From: JAODBQ01 sp047602055
GTDB lineage: Bacteria; Actinomycetota; Acidimicrobiia; Acidimicrobiales; Ilumatobacteraceae
Direction of reading: 5' to 3'
DNA: 64,000 nt
NCBI GenBank assembly: GCA_047602055.1
Contig: JASGIG010000001.1
Span: 3,162,001-3,226,000 of the forward strand
The notes under the pieces were generated by a model. It did no database searches. It was not told the DNA's origin and saw nothing but the letters and a program-made list of their open reading frames with translations. The position numbers were made by a program, and so were the translations under genes. The stretch's first letter is position 1; each line of letters begins with the position of its first letter. Below are positions 54,702-63,385 of this stretch, piece after piece.

Positions 54702-54955
54702 CGGTTCGTTGGAGCGATCAAACGTGCACTCGGTTTGTTCGCTCGACCAGATCTGCGGTGAGCCGGCGCGGCGAGCCGGCCCGAGCCGTCGCCGGTTTGT
54801 TCGAGCGATCAAACCCGCACTCCGTTTGTTCGCTCGACCAGATTCCGGACTGCGGATTCCGGACTGCGGTCGGCGAGCCGGCCCGAGCCGCAGTCTCGGG
54901 TTTGTTCGAGCGAACAGACGTGCACTCGGTTTGTTCGCTCGACGAAGATCACGGC
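54702..54955. repeat. Family D hairpin repeat, three copies (in a 313-base spacer)
   Basis: The spacer between the aldehyde dehydrogenase and the next plus-strand gene holds three copies of a hairpin GAGCGATCAAAC-N9-GTTTGTTCGCTC (first arms at 54712, 54803 and 54908; arm mismatches are one or two). Copies one and two also share GAGCCGGC...CCGAGCCG segments and are spaced 91 and 105 bases. TTTGTTCG stands out as AT-rich against the background. The promoter of the next gene probably lies within or after the array. No coding content is evident. Confidence 0.8.
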
Positions 54956-54994
54956 CCGGAAACTGGCGCGCACCCCCTGCGTACCGTGCGCGAC

Positions 54995-55825
54995 ATGGTC
55001 ATCCAGCAACGCGATGGTCAGCTCCCAGCGGAGCTTCGAAGCCGAGCCCTGAGCGGCTTCCCGTCTCTCCACCTCGTCGGCCTCGCCGACCTCATCGGCA
55101 GCATCGGCGGCCTGTGTCTGGCCAGCGGCCCGACGGCCGCGGCCCTCCGCCACTGCGACGGCTACGTGCTGCGCCCACCGTTCCACGTCATGATCGAGCA
55201 CGGCCGCAACGTCCGGCGCCTCGGCCACGTCGTCCACGTCACCAGGGAGTTGCCGCTGATCGACCGTGGCCGCGTGGGGACGATCCCCGTGCTCAGCGGC
55301 ACCCGCACGATCATCGACCTCGCGCGCAGCGAACCACGCGAACGTCTCGCCGTCGCGATCGACAGCGCGCTGCGCGACGGCGGCACCAGCGAGGACTTCC
55401 TGTTCCGGCGCATCGGCGAGTTGCGCTCGTCGGGCAGATACGGGATCCCGGCGCTCATCGACGTGCTCGAGGGCAACGAGGTCACCCGCGGCGGGCAGAC
55501 GTGGCTCGAACGTGAGGTGCTCCGGCTGATCGACGCCGCCGGTCTGCCTCGCCCGGAGACCCAGGCGGTCTTGACGAAGCGGCAGGACAAGCTCGTCCGC
55601 GTCGACTTCCACTTCGCCGGCACGCCGATCGTCGTCGAGGCACTCGGCTATCGCTGGCACCGCACCGGCGTCCAGATGCAGGTCGATGCGGCGCGGCTCA
55701 ACCAGTTGCAGCTCGACGGCTACCTCGTGCTCCAGGTCACGTATGACGCGGTGGTCACCGGGGCGACCGAGATGCTCGGCCAGCTGAGCGCCGCGCTGGC
55801 CCGGTGGCGGCGGATCCCGGCGTGA
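54995..55825 (+). CDS. AbiEi/DUF559-like protein with a Vsr-type nuclease-like C-terminus
   Basis: A 276-residue protein of a widespread actinobacterial family. The middle part, PPFHVMIEHGRNVRRLGHVVH followed by IPVLSGTRTIIDLAR, is the conserved 'type IV toxin-antitoxin AbiEi' core. The C-terminal 90 residues include VRVDFHFAGTPIVVEALGY and LNQLQLDGYLVLQVTY, the DUF559/very-short-patch-repair-like endonuclease fold with the expected acidic residues. The N-terminus looks shorter than usual: the winged-helix start is missing and ATG 54995 is the first plausible codon. No partner toxin is adjacent. Function is unproven; many such genes are solitary. Confidence 0.75.
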   Translation: MVIQQRDGQLPAELRSRALSGFPSLHLVGLADLIGSIGGLCLASGPTAAALRHCDGYVLRPPFHVMIEHGRNVRRLGHVVHVTRELPLIDRGRVGTIPVLSGTRTIIDLARSEPRERLAVAIDSALRDGGTSEDFLFRRIGELRSSGRYGIPALIDVLEGNEVTRGGQTWLEREVLRLIDAAGLPRPETQAVLTKRQDKLVRVDFHFAGTPIVVEALGYRWHRTGVQMQVDAARLNQLQLDGYLVLQVTYDAVVTGATEMLGQLSAALARWRRIPA

Positions 55826-55939
55826 TCACGATTCTTCTACCGGGCGGTAACATGCCGGGGACGGTCGAGTGGCCGTCTCCGCTGCGGTGATCTTCACGGC
55901 CACGATGCAGCGGCCCCCCAGAGAGTTGGAGCCCCATCG

Positions 55940-57334
55940 ATGGCGCATCGCCGCCGACCCAACGCGTCGCCCTCCGGCGCGCGTCCGTCCACCGTCGAGT
56001 CGACCACTGGTCGCCGGCCCGATCGTCCTGCCGGCGGCGCCGACCCGGCGCGCGACCACCAGCCCGGCGGCAACCGGCGGCGTCGCCGCCGCCCAGCTGA
56101 CCGCCCGCGCCCGGCGCCCGCCGACGCGGTGGTCGCCCGGCCGGCCATCCCGACCACCGAGCGCCCGATCGACCTCGGTGAGCGCACCGGGCCGGGGTTC
56201 ACCGAGCTCGGCGTGCCGGACGCACTCGTGCGCGTCCTCGCCGCGCAGGGCGCCCACCATCCGTTCCCGATCCAGCAGGCGACGCTCACCGACGCCCTCG
56301 CCGGACGTGACCTGCTCGGTCGCGGGCGCACCGGGTCGGGCAAGACGATCGCCTTCGCCCTGCCGCTGGTGATCCGCCTCGCCGGCACCCGCAGCAAGCC
56401 CAAGCAGCCGCGGGGGCTGCTGCTCGTGCCCACCCGCGAGCTCGCCAACCAGGTGCAGGCGACCATCGCCCCGCTCGCCGCGGCGGTCGGGCTGCGCACC
56501 GCCACCGTGTTCGGCGGGGTCGGCGCCAACCCGCAGATCGAGGCGCTGCGCCGCGGCGTCGACGTCGTCGTCGCCTGCCCCGGCCGACTGGAGGATCTCG
56601 TCCAGGGCGGTCATGCCCGCCTCGATGCCGTCGAGATCACCGTGCTCGACGAGGCCGACCACATGTGCGACCTCGGCTTCGCGCCCGGCGTCATCCGCCT
56701 GCTCGGGCGCACGCCGACCGACGGACAGCGGATGATGTTCTCGGCGACGCTGGACAAGCAGGTCGACGCGATCGTCAAGCGGTTCCTCACCGAGCCGGTG
56801 GTGCACAGCGTCGATCCGGTCGACGCCCCGCCGGTCGAGATGGACCACCACGTCTTCCACGTCGCCGGCGAGCAGCGCCTGCCGATCCTCGTCGAGCTGG
56901 CCAGCCGCTCGGACCGGACGGTGATGTTCACCCGCACCAAGTACCGCGCCAAGACGCTCGCCCGGCAGCTCAACGCCAACGGCGTCCCGGCCGTCGAGAT
57001 GCACGGCAACCTCGCCCAGAACGCCCGCGAGCGCAACCTCGCCGCGTTCGCCAGCGGCGAGGCCACGGTGCTCGTCGCCACCGACATCGCCGCCCGCGGC
57101 ATCCACGTCGACGACGTCGCCCTCGTCGTCCACGCCGACCCGCCGATCGAGCACAAGGCCTACCTGCACCGCAGCGGCCGCACCGCTCGTGCCGGCAAGG
57201 CCGGCACCGTGATCACCGTGATGCTCGACGAGCAGACGAACGACGTCCGTCAGCTCACCCGCAAGGCCGGCATCAACCCGACCACCACCAAGATCCACCG
57301 CAACCATCCGCTGATCGCCGAGCTGACCAGCTGA
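55940..57334 (+). CDS. DEAD-box RNA helicase
   Basis: A 464-residue ATP-dependent RNA helicase with all core motifs in order: Q-motif F-TELGVPDAL...PFPIQQAT (87-115), motif I GRTGSGKT (129-136), PTRELANQ, GGVGANPQ, CPGRLED, motif II DEAD (237-240), SAT, VMFTRTKYRAK, VLVATDIAARGIHVDDV and HRSGRTARAG. The first 85 residues are an Arg/Pro-rich, probably disordered basic tail (RRRRRRPADRPRP) likely to bind RNA. There is no long C-terminal extension. It resembles RhlE/CsdA-type helicases used in ribosome assembly or cold adaptation. A 114-base leader precedes it. Confidence 0.95.
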   Translation: MAHRRRPNASPSGARPSTVESTTGRRPDRPAGGADPARDHQPGGNRRRRRRPADRPRPAPADAVVARPAIPTTERPIDLGERTGPGFTELGVPDALVRVLAAQGAHHPFPIQQATLTDALAGRDLLGRGRTGSGKTIAFALPLVIRLAGTRSKPKQPRGLLLVPTRELANQVQATIAPLAAAVGLRTATVFGGVGANPQIEALRRGVDVVVACPGRLEDLVQGGHARLDAVEITVLDEADHMCDLGFAPGVIRLLGRTPTDGQRMMFSATLDKQVDAIVKRFLTEPVVHSVDPVDAPPVEMDHHVFHVAGEQRLPILVELASRSDRTVMFTRTKYRAKTLARQLNANGVPAVEMHGNLAQNARERNLAAFASGEATVLVATDIAARGIHVDDVALVVHADPPIEHKAYLHRSGRTARAGKAGTVITVMLDEQTNDVRQLTRKAGINPTTTKIHRNHPLIAELTS

Positions 57335-57350
57335 CCAGCGCGCCAGCGCG

Positions 57351-57511
57351 ATTCGAGATGTGCCGCCCCCGTGCGCACATCTCGAATCGCGATTGCAGGT
57401 TCGGATCGTGAGATTCGAGATGTGCCGCCTCGGTGCGCACATCTCGAATCGCGATTGCAGGTTCGGATCGTGAGATTCGAGATGTGCCGCCCCCGTGCGC
57501 ACATCTCGCAT
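57351..57511. repeat. Family A palindrome, three tandem copies with 62-base period
   Basis: The hairpin ATTCGAGATGTGC-N11-GCACATCTCGAAT starts at 57351, 57413 and 57475. The first two have perfect 13-bp stems and the third has one mismatch. The linkers between copies are identical, which rules out a CRISPR array. The array fills the gap between the converging helicase and GrpB genes. Single copies occur at 16406-16434 and, degenerate, at 62012-62046. Confidence 0.88.
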
Positions 57512-57555
57512 CGCGAGCGGGTACGCCGCGGACGCCCGTGGCGCGTCAGGGTCGG

Positions 57556-58098
57556 TCAACCCGGGCGCAGGATGGCCTCGACCGTCGCCGACTTGCCCTC
57601 GGTGTAGGCATCGCGGTCGTTCGGGTGGGCTACGGCGAGCTCGCGCTTGGTCTGCTCGTACGCGGCTCGCGCCTGCGGGTCGGCGCGCAGCCGGGCGACG
57701 AAGCCGCGCCAGCTGTCCCACTGCGGATCGTCGTGGGCGACGACGTGGAGGTGGGCGACGCGGACCCATGGCTGGATCTCGAGCACCAGCACGTGCCCAC
57801 CGTCGTTGCCGGCGTCGCCGCGGTAGGCGTAGCCGTCGGCCTCCAGCGCGGTGATCGCCGAGAGGGGATCCGCGCCCGGGACCAAGCGGATCGCGATGTC
57901 GACGATCGGCTTGGCGAGCAGGCCGACGACGGCCGTCGACCCGATGTGCTCGATCCCGTCGGCTTGGCCGCCGAGACGCCGGCGGATGTCGTCGATCAGC
58001 TCCTGCGCTGCAGTCGGCCACTCGGCACGCGTCACCGAGTGGCCGACGACGCCGTACTCGAGCCCGAGACCGAGCTCGGCCAGGCCTGCAGGCGTCAT
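57556..58098 (-). CDS. GrpB/UPF0157 family nucleotidyltransferase-fold protein
   Basis: A 180-residue protein of the GrpB family. EHIGSTAVVGLLAKPIVDIAI near 50-70 holds the GS and D-x-D residues of the nucleotidyltransferase fold, and WRGFVARLRADPQARAAYEQTK with DRDAYTEGKSATVE is the family C-terminus. Members in actinobacteria are about this length and their substrate is undefined; some are fused to dephospho-CoA kinases. ATG 58098 is chosen over a TTG three codons upstream. It follows the acyl-CoA ligase gene in the same direction, 22 bases downstream. Confidence 0.88.
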   Translation of the reverse strand: MTPAGLAELGLGLEYGVVGHSVTRAEWPTAAQELIDDIRRRLGGQADGIEHIGSTAVVGLLAKPIVDIAIRLVPGADPLSAITALEADGYAYRGDAGNDGGHVLVLEIQPWVRVAHLHVVAHDDPQWDSWRGFVARLRADPQARAAYEQTKRELAVAHPNDRDAYTEGKSATVEAILRPG

Positions 58099-58120
58099 GG
58101 TCAGCAACCGGGCCGCCGCG

Positions 58121-59677
58121 TCAGATCGTGCGCCCGGCGTCCTTCCAGTACTCGTCCTTGAGGAGCCGCTTGTAGAGCTTGCCGGTCGGATGCCGGGGCA
58201 GCTCGGTGCGGTAGTCGATCGTTCGCGGGCACTTCACGTCGGCGAGCTGCTCGCGGCAGAAGGCGATCAGCTCTCGGGTCAGCGTGTCGGCCTCCTCCTG
58301 CGTCGCCGGCATGGTCACCGGCTGCACCACCGCCTTGACCTCCTCGCCGAAGTCGTCGTTGGGCACGCCGAACACGGCGACGTCGACGACCTTCGGATGG
58401 GTGACGAGGACGTTCTCGGCCTCCTGCGGATAGATGTTCACCCCGCCGGAGATGATCATGTAGGCCTTGCGGTCCGTGAGGTACAGGTAGTTGTCGTCGT
58501 CGAGGTAGCCGACGTCGCCCAGCGTGCTCCACGGCTGCGACGGGTGCCGCGACGACTTCGTCTTCTCCGGGTCGTTGTGGTACTCGAACTGGGCGCCGCC
58601 CTCGAAGTAGATCGTGCCGCTCTCGTAGTGCGGCAGCTCCTCGCCGTCGTCGCCGCAGATGTGCACGACGCAGGCGATCGGCGTGCCGACGGTGCCCGGG
58701 TGGGCCAGCCACATCTCGCTGTTGCAGTACACGAAGCCGTTGCCCTCCGTGCCCGCGTAGTACTCGTGGATCACCGGACCCCACCACTCGATCATCTGCT
58801 GCTTGACCGGGATCGGGCACGGCGCGGCGGCATGGATGACGACCTGCAGCGACGACACGTCGTACTTGGCGCGGACCTCCTCGGGCAGCTTGAGCATGCG
58901 GATGAACATCGTCGGCACCACCTGGGTGTGGGTGACGCGGTAGCGGTCGACGAACACGAGGAACTGCTCGGCGTCGAAGTGCTCCATGGCGACGACGGTG
59001 CCGCCGAGGGCCATCGCGCCGAGCATGAAGCGCAGCGGCGCCGCATGGTAGAAGGGCGCGGGCGACAGGTAGACGCTCTCACTGGTGACGCCGAACAGCG
59101 TTCCCATCATCCCGCCGACGCCGGCCGCCTCACCGTCCAGCGGGCGCGGGTCGAACGGGCGGGTGATCCCCTTGGGCATCCCGGTGGTCCCCGACGAGTA
59201 GAGCATGTCGGTGCCGGCGATGCGCGGCGCGGGCAGCGGCGTCGACGGCAACCCGTCGACGGCCGCCTCGTAGGAGTCGTAGCCGTCGATCGTCCCGTCG
59301 AGCATCAGGCGCAGTTCGACACCCGGCGAGTCGGCGACGATCTCGGCGGCCTGGTCGGCCTTGTACTGCGAGGTGATGAATACCTTGGCCTGGCAGTCGT
59401 TGAGGATGTAGGCCAGCTCCGGGCTGGTCAGCCGGCTCGACGCCGCGGTGTACACGGCCCCGGCGTAGTGACAGCCCCAGATCACCTCGAAGTAGCGCTC
59501 GTGGTTCTCCATGCAGATGGCGACGTGGTCACCGGGCTGCACGCCGGCGTTGCGCAGGACGTGGCTCAGCCGGTTGGCGGCGGCGTCGAGCTCGGCGAAC
59601 GTCTGCGTGAAGCCCGTGCCGCCCATCACGAACGCGGGCTTGTCGGGGGTGGTGTCGAGGTACGCGCCGGGGTACAT
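58121..59677 (-). CDS. AMP-forming acyl-CoA synthetase
   Basis: A 518-residue adenylate-forming enzyme that activates a carboxylic acid to its CoA thioester. The P-loop-like motif MLYSSGTTGMPKGITRPF lies near 165-182, the A5 motif YYAGTEGNGF near 310, and A7/A8 hinge GDVGYLDDDNYLYLTDRKAYMI near 395-416. The conserved Lys near the end is PRHPTGKLYKRLL. The pattern is that of FadD-type ligases for fatty, steroid side-chain or aromatic acids. ATG 59677 is preferred because the frame upstream reads as noise. It is divergent from the SirB1-like gene across 43 bases. Confidence 0.94.
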   Translation of the reverse strand: MYPGAYLDTTPDKPAFVMGGTGFTQTFAELDAAANRLSHVLRNAGVQPGDHVAICMENHERYFEVIWGCHYAGAVYTAASSRLTSPELAYILNDCQAKVFITSQYKADQAAEIVADSPGVELRLMLDGTIDGYDSYEAAVDGLPSTPLPAPRIAGTDMLYSSGTTGMPKGITRPFDPRPLDGEAAGVGGMMGTLFGVTSESVYLSPAPFYHAAPLRFMLGAMALGGTVVAMEHFDAEQFLVFVDRYRVTHTQVVPTMFIRMLKLPEEVRAKYDVSSLQVVIHAAAPCPIPVKQQMIEWWGPVIHEYYAGTEGNGFVYCNSEMWLAHPGTVGTPIACVVHICGDDGEELPHYESGTIYFEGGAQFEYHNDPEKTKSSRHPSQPWSTLGDVGYLDDDNYLYLTDRKAYMIISGGVNIYPQEAENVLVTHPKVVDVAVFGVPNDDFGEEVKAVVQPVTMPATQEEADTLTRELIAFCREQLADVKCPRTIDYRTELPRHPTGKLYKRLLKDEYWKDAGRTI

Positions 59678-59720
59678 GGGCGCCGAACGTAGTGCGCCGG
59701 TCGGTACGGTCCCCAGTGCG

Positions 59721-60395
59721 ATGGACGACGCCGACCCCTTGCAGCGCTTCGCCGCGTTCGTCCGCGCCGACGAGTTCGAGCGTCTCGACGTCCCGGTGGC
59801 ACTGATCGGCGCGGCGTTCGATCGCCGCGCCCACATCGGCACCGTGATCACCGAGCTCGACCAGTTGGGACAGCGCTTCGAGCCGTCGTTCGAGGCGATC
59901 ATGGACGGCCTGTTCGCCAGCGGCCTGCTGCGCGGCAACGCCGAGGACTACGGCGACCCGCGCAACTCGTACCTCCACGAGGTGCTCCGTCGACGGCTCG
60001 GCCTGCCGATCATGTTGAGCGTCGTCGCCGTCGAGGTCGGTCGGCGTTGCGGCGTGCGCATCGACGGGGTCGGCCTGCCCGGGCACTTCGTCGTCGGCGA
60101 CGGGACGGGGGAGCGCTTCGCCGACCCGTTCCACGGTGGCCGGATCTACGACCGTGACGGGATCAACAGCGCATGGCGGCGGATCACCCGGGCCCCGACC
60201 CCGTTGGCCCCGGCGATGCTGCTGCCGACACCACCGCGGGCGATCGTCGTGCGCGTGCTCAACAACCTGCAGTCGACGCTGGAGCAGCGCGGCGACGAGG
60301 CCCGCCTGCCGATCCTGGCCCGCCTGCGCGGCGCGGTGCCCACCATCCACGACCAGGTCGGCACCCGCCGCCGCTGGCTCGCCGGTTGGAACTGA
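59721..60395 (+). CDS. SirB1-like/transglutaminase-core protein
   Basis: A 224-residue protein with the Transglut_core2 (SirB1 N-terminal) pattern: DPRNSYLHEVLRRRLGLPIM near 94-113, VGRRCGVRIDGVGLPGHFVV near 124-143, and FADPFHGGRIYDR. The usual nucleophile Cys region (N-S-x-L-x-x-V-L) is NSYLHEVL, without Cys, so protease-like activity is doubtful; SirB1 members share this. The C-terminal LNNLQSTLEQRGDEARLP is also typical. Its role is unknown in general. The start ATG lies 43 bases from the divergent ligase gene. Confidence 0.82.
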   Translation: MDDADPLQRFAAFVRADEFERLDVPVALIGAAFDRRAHIGTVITELDQLGQRFEPSFEAIMDGLFASGLLRGNAEDYGDPRNSYLHEVLRRRLGLPIMLSVVAVEVGRRCGVRIDGVGLPGHFVVGDGTGERFADPFHGGRIYDRDGINSAWRRITRAPTPLAPAMLLPTPPRAIVVRVLNNLQSTLEQRGDEARLPILARLRGAVPTIHDQVGTRRRWLAGWN

Positions 60396-60403
60396 GCTTG
60401 TTC

Positions 60404-60587
60404 GTGCTCCGGTCGCCGCAAAGCGGCTCCCTGCGCCTGCCGTGCTCGCCGCCTCCGCTGCGCTTCGGCGCTCGCCGCGACTTGAATCGGTGCTGATCCC
60501 TGCGCTCCGGTCGCCGCGAAGCCCTCCCTGCGCCTGCCGTGCTCGCCGCCTCCGCTTTGCTTCGGCGCTCGCCGCGACTTGAATCGG
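60404..60587. repeat. Family E repeat, two tandem copies
   Basis: Two 87-base units at 60404-60490 and 60501-60587 share CTCCCTGCGCCTGCCGTGCT, then CGCCGCCTCCGC and CGGCGCTCGCCGCGACTTGA. Further single copies lie at 61883-61967 and 63819-63907, all in the same orientation. The unit is rich in GCG/CGC palindromes (e.g. GCTGCGCTTCGGCGC). It lies between the SirB1-like and acyl-CoA dehydrogenase genes; the remaining sequence to 60664 contains their spacer and the next promoter. No coding content is seen. Confidence 0.85.
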
Positions 60588-60664
60588 CGGACCACTTGAC
60601 GCTCTTGACCCGCCGGTCAGTAGGGTGTCCGGGTTCGTTTGCAGCACAGGGGGTTCCCCAGACC

Positions 60665-61869
60665 ATGACCATCACCGAGCCGGCCGTCAGCGCCGATGAG
60701 CAGCGGGTCAGCGACCTCGTCGACGACTCCTCCGTGAGTTCCCGCCGAAGAGCACCGACGCGGTCGCGTTCCTCGGCGCCCAGTTCGACAAGGGTCTGGC
60801 ATGGGTGCACTTCCCGGAGGGCCACGGCGGCCTCGGCGTCAACCCGAAGCTGCAGCGGCTGATCAACGAGCGGGTCTTCGCCGCCGGCGCCCCGAATGCC
60901 TCGTACCGCAACCCGATCGGCTACGGGATGTGCGGCCCGACGGTGGCCGTCTGGGGCAGCGAGGACCAGAAGGGCCGCTACCTGCGCCCGCTGTTCACCG
61001 GCGAGGAGATCTGGTGCCAGCTGTTCAGCGAGCCGGGCTCGGGGTCGGACTTCGCCGGTCTGTCGTCTCGGGGCGTCAAGGACGGCGACGAGTGGATCTG
61101 CAACGGCCAGAAGGTCTGGACGACGCTCGCCCACCTGGCCCGCTGGGGCCTGCTGGTGGTCCGCACCGACCCGGAGGCCGTGAAGCACGCCGGCCTGACG
61201 GCGTTCGTCGTCGACATGCACGACCCGACCGTCGAGGTCCGGCCGCTGCGGCAGATGACCGGCGAGGCCGAGTTCAACGAGGTCTACTTCACCGACACCC
61301 GCGTCCCGGAGAGCGAGATGCTCGGCAAGCCGGGCGACGGCTGGCGCGTGTCGCTGACGACGCTGATGAACGAGCGCGTGTCGATCGGCGGGGCGATCCC
61401 GCAGCGCGGCTCGGGCGTCGTGTCGCACCTCGTCAAGGCGTGGCAGGAGCTGCCGGCCGACCGCAGGGATCCCGCCGAGCTCGACGAGGTGATGAAGCTG
61501 TGGATCCGCGCCGAGGTCCTGCGGCTGACGAACATCCGCGCCAGCCAGAACCGCAAGATGGGCGACCCGGGTCCGGAGGGGTCGATCGGCAAGATGGCTT
61601 CGGCCGACCTCAACAAGGACCTGTACTCGAAGGTGATCGACCTGCTCGGGGCCGAGGGGATGCTCTACGGCAGCTACGAGATGATCCGCCCCGACGTGGC
61701 CAGCGGCTTCGAGACGCTGCAGAAGGCGTTCCTGCGCAGCCGGGCCAACTCGATCGAAGGTGGCACCACCGAGGTGATGAAGAACATCCTCGGCGAGCGT
61801 GTCCTCGGCCTGCCCGGCGACGTCCGCGTCGACCGCGAGGTCCCCTGGAGCCAGGTCCCCCGTAACTGA
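60665..61869 (+). pseudogene. Acyl-CoA dehydrogenase with a 1-base frameshift near its N-terminus
   Basis: ATG 60665 begins MTITEPAVSADEQRVSDLVDD. At about 60728 one base is missing: restoring a T in GACGACTCCTCC gives DDFLREFPPKSTDAV, and the frame then runs AQFDKGLAWVHFPEGHGGLG to the stop at 61867-61869. The restored protein has about 401 residues. CQLFSEPGSGSDFAG and NGQKVWTT are the flavin-binding signatures, and SIEGGTTEVMKNILGERVLG is the C-terminal motif. It oxidises acyl-CoA to enoyl-CoA and is likely active if the indel is a sequence error; a shorter product from GTG 60805 is the alternative. A family III CoA-transferase is convergent downstream. Confidence 0.88.
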
Positions 61870-61882
61870 GCTGGGCTGAATC

Positions 61883-61967
61883 GAGCTCCGGTCGCGGCAG
61901 AGCCGCTCCCTGCGCCTGCCGTGCTCGCCGCCTCCGCTGCGCTCCGGCGCTCGCCGTCCTGGATCGG
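61883..61967. repeat. Family E repeat (single copy)
   Basis: One copy of the unit described at 60404, with GCTCCCTGCGCCTGCCGTGC and CGCCGCCTCCGCTGCGCT intact and a divergent end (TCGCCGTCCTGGATCGG). It begins 14 bases after the acyl-CoA dehydrogenase stop, between convergent genes, and is followed by a degenerate family A palindrome. Confidence 0.8.
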
Positions 61968-62011
61968 CGGTCGGCTCACCCCGCCTGGCGGCTACGCCAC
62001 TGGCCGCCCCG

Positions 62012-62046
62012 ATTCGAGATGTGCGCATCGGGGCGGCGAATCTCGA
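62012..62046. repeat. Family A palindrome (degenerate copy)
   Basis: ATTCGAGATGTGC at 62012 is followed by GCATCGGGGCGGC and AATCTCGAA. Only the outer eight bases pair (TTCGAGAT with ATCTCGAA), so the stem is shorter than at 57351. It lies 30 bases from the stop of the leftward CoA-transferase gene, in a convergent spacer like the other copies. Confidence 0.65.
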
Positions 62047-62075
62047 ACCGCTCCGATGGACTCGGGTTCGTGCGG

Positions 62076-63308
62076 TCAGGCACCGGTGACGGCAGCGGCG
62101 CCGACGATGCCGGCGGCGTGGAGCACGTCGATCTCGTCGTCGCCGAAGCCGGCGGCGCGCAGCACCTCGACGGTGTCGGCGCCGAGCCTCGGCGCCGGCC
62201 CTCGGGGACGGATGTCCGCGCCGGACACGTGCATCGGCGCGGCGATCGTGCGGAACGTCCCCTCGGGCGCGTCGATCTCGGTGAACACGCCGGCAGCGGC
62301 GGCCTGCTCGTCGGCGGCCAGCTCGGCGAGCGTCACCGCCGGCCCCCAGATCAGGCCGGCGTCGTCGAGGATCTTGCCCCACTCGGCGGCGGTCTTCGAG
62401 GCGAACACCTCGTCGACCAGCCGGGTGATCTCGGCCATGTTGTCGAAGCGGGCCCGAGGCGTGGCGAAGCGCTCGTCGTCGACCCACTCCGGGTGACCGA
62501 GCGTCTCGCAGAACGGCTGCCACCAGCGCGGCTCGAGCATGTTGAGGATCAGGAAGCGGTCGTCGCTGCAGCGGAACCCGGTGGCGATCACGGCGAGGCG
62601 CTGGTCGCGGGTGCGCTTGCTCGGCTGGCGACCGTCGACGAGCACCGACGACAGGTCGGCCGCCATCGTCCAGGTCGCGGTGTGCATCAGGTTGACGTCG
62701 ACCACCTGGCCCTCGCCCGTGCGTTCGGCGACACGCAGCGCGGCGAGGATCGCGGCCACCATCGCCAGCGCGGTGGTGTGGTCGCCCTGCGCCGAGCCCG
62801 GCTGGAGGATGTGGTTGCCGGGCATCGTCAGCCGCTCGGTGATCCCACCGCGGCCGAAGAACGCGGTGACGTCGTAGCCGGGCCGTGACGCGTCCGGGCC
62901 GTTCAGCCCGTAGCCGGTGAGCGTGGCGTGGACCAGGTTCGGCTTGAGCGCGAACAGCGACGCGGCATCGAGCCCGTAGCGCTGCTGGCGGGAGGGGAGC
63001 AGGTTGCACAGCAGCACGTCGGCACCGGCGACGAGACGGCGGACGACGTCGGCACCCTCGGGCTTGTCGATCGCCACCGTGATGCTGCGCTTGCCGCGGT
63101 TGTCGACGGTGAACGACGCGTCGATCGGCGGCGAGTCCGGTGTCAGCCGCGACGGCCGGTTGATGCCGCGGGCGACGTCACCGGAGAGCGGCTCGACCTT
63201 GATCACCTCCGCGCCCATGTCGGCCAGCACCGCGCCGGCGCCAGGCGCCGCCATCCAGCTGGTCATCTCGACGACGCGCACCCCATCCAGCGGTCCGACC
63301 TTGGCCAT
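62076..63308 (-). CDS. CaiB/BaiF-type (family III) CoA-transferase
   Basis: A 410-residue CoA-transferase that moves CoA between carboxylic acids. The N-terminal GPLDGVRVVEMTSWMAAPGAG is the family start, VLADMGAEVIKVEP the CoA-binding strand, DNRGKRSITVAIDKPEGADVV follows, and GQVVDVNLMHTATW contains the catalytic-Asp region (V-D-x-N/S). A GAGGAGG ribosome-binding site lies 8-14 bases upstream of ATG 63308, which fixes the start although the frame is open further. The neighbouring acyl-CoA dehydrogenase and the ligase at 58121 suggest shared work on an acyl-CoA pathway. Confidence 0.93.
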   Translation of the reverse strand: MAKVGPLDGVRVVEMTSWMAAPGAGAVLADMGAEVIKVEPLSGDVARGINRPSRLTPDSPPIDASFTVDNRGKRSITVAIDKPEGADVVRRLVAGADVLLCNLLPSRQQRYGLDAASLFALKPNLVHATLTGYGLNGPDASRPGYDVTAFFGRGGITERLTMPGNHILQPGSAQGDHTTALAMVAAILAALRVAERTGEGQVVDVNLMHTATWTMAADLSSVLVDGRQPSKRTRDQRLAVIATGFRCSDDRFLILNMLEPRWWQPFCETLGHPEWVDDERFATPRARFDNMAEITRLVDEVFASKTAAEWGKILDDAGLIWGPAVTLAELAADEQAAAAGVFTEIDAPEGTFRTIAAPMHVSGADIRPRGPAPRLGADTVEVLRAAGFGDDEIDVLHAAGIVGAAAVTGA

Positions 63309-63385
63309 GCCACGTACCTCCTCGTGTCGGAGCGCCACGGTACGCGAGCGCCGAGGGCCGCAGCGAGACCCGGATCGTCGGATCG

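Noticed and set aside
57351..57511. Possible CRISPR array (regular repeats with 62-base period)
   Set aside because: The repeats are palindromic, the sequences between them are identical rather than unique, there are only three units and no cas gene is present.
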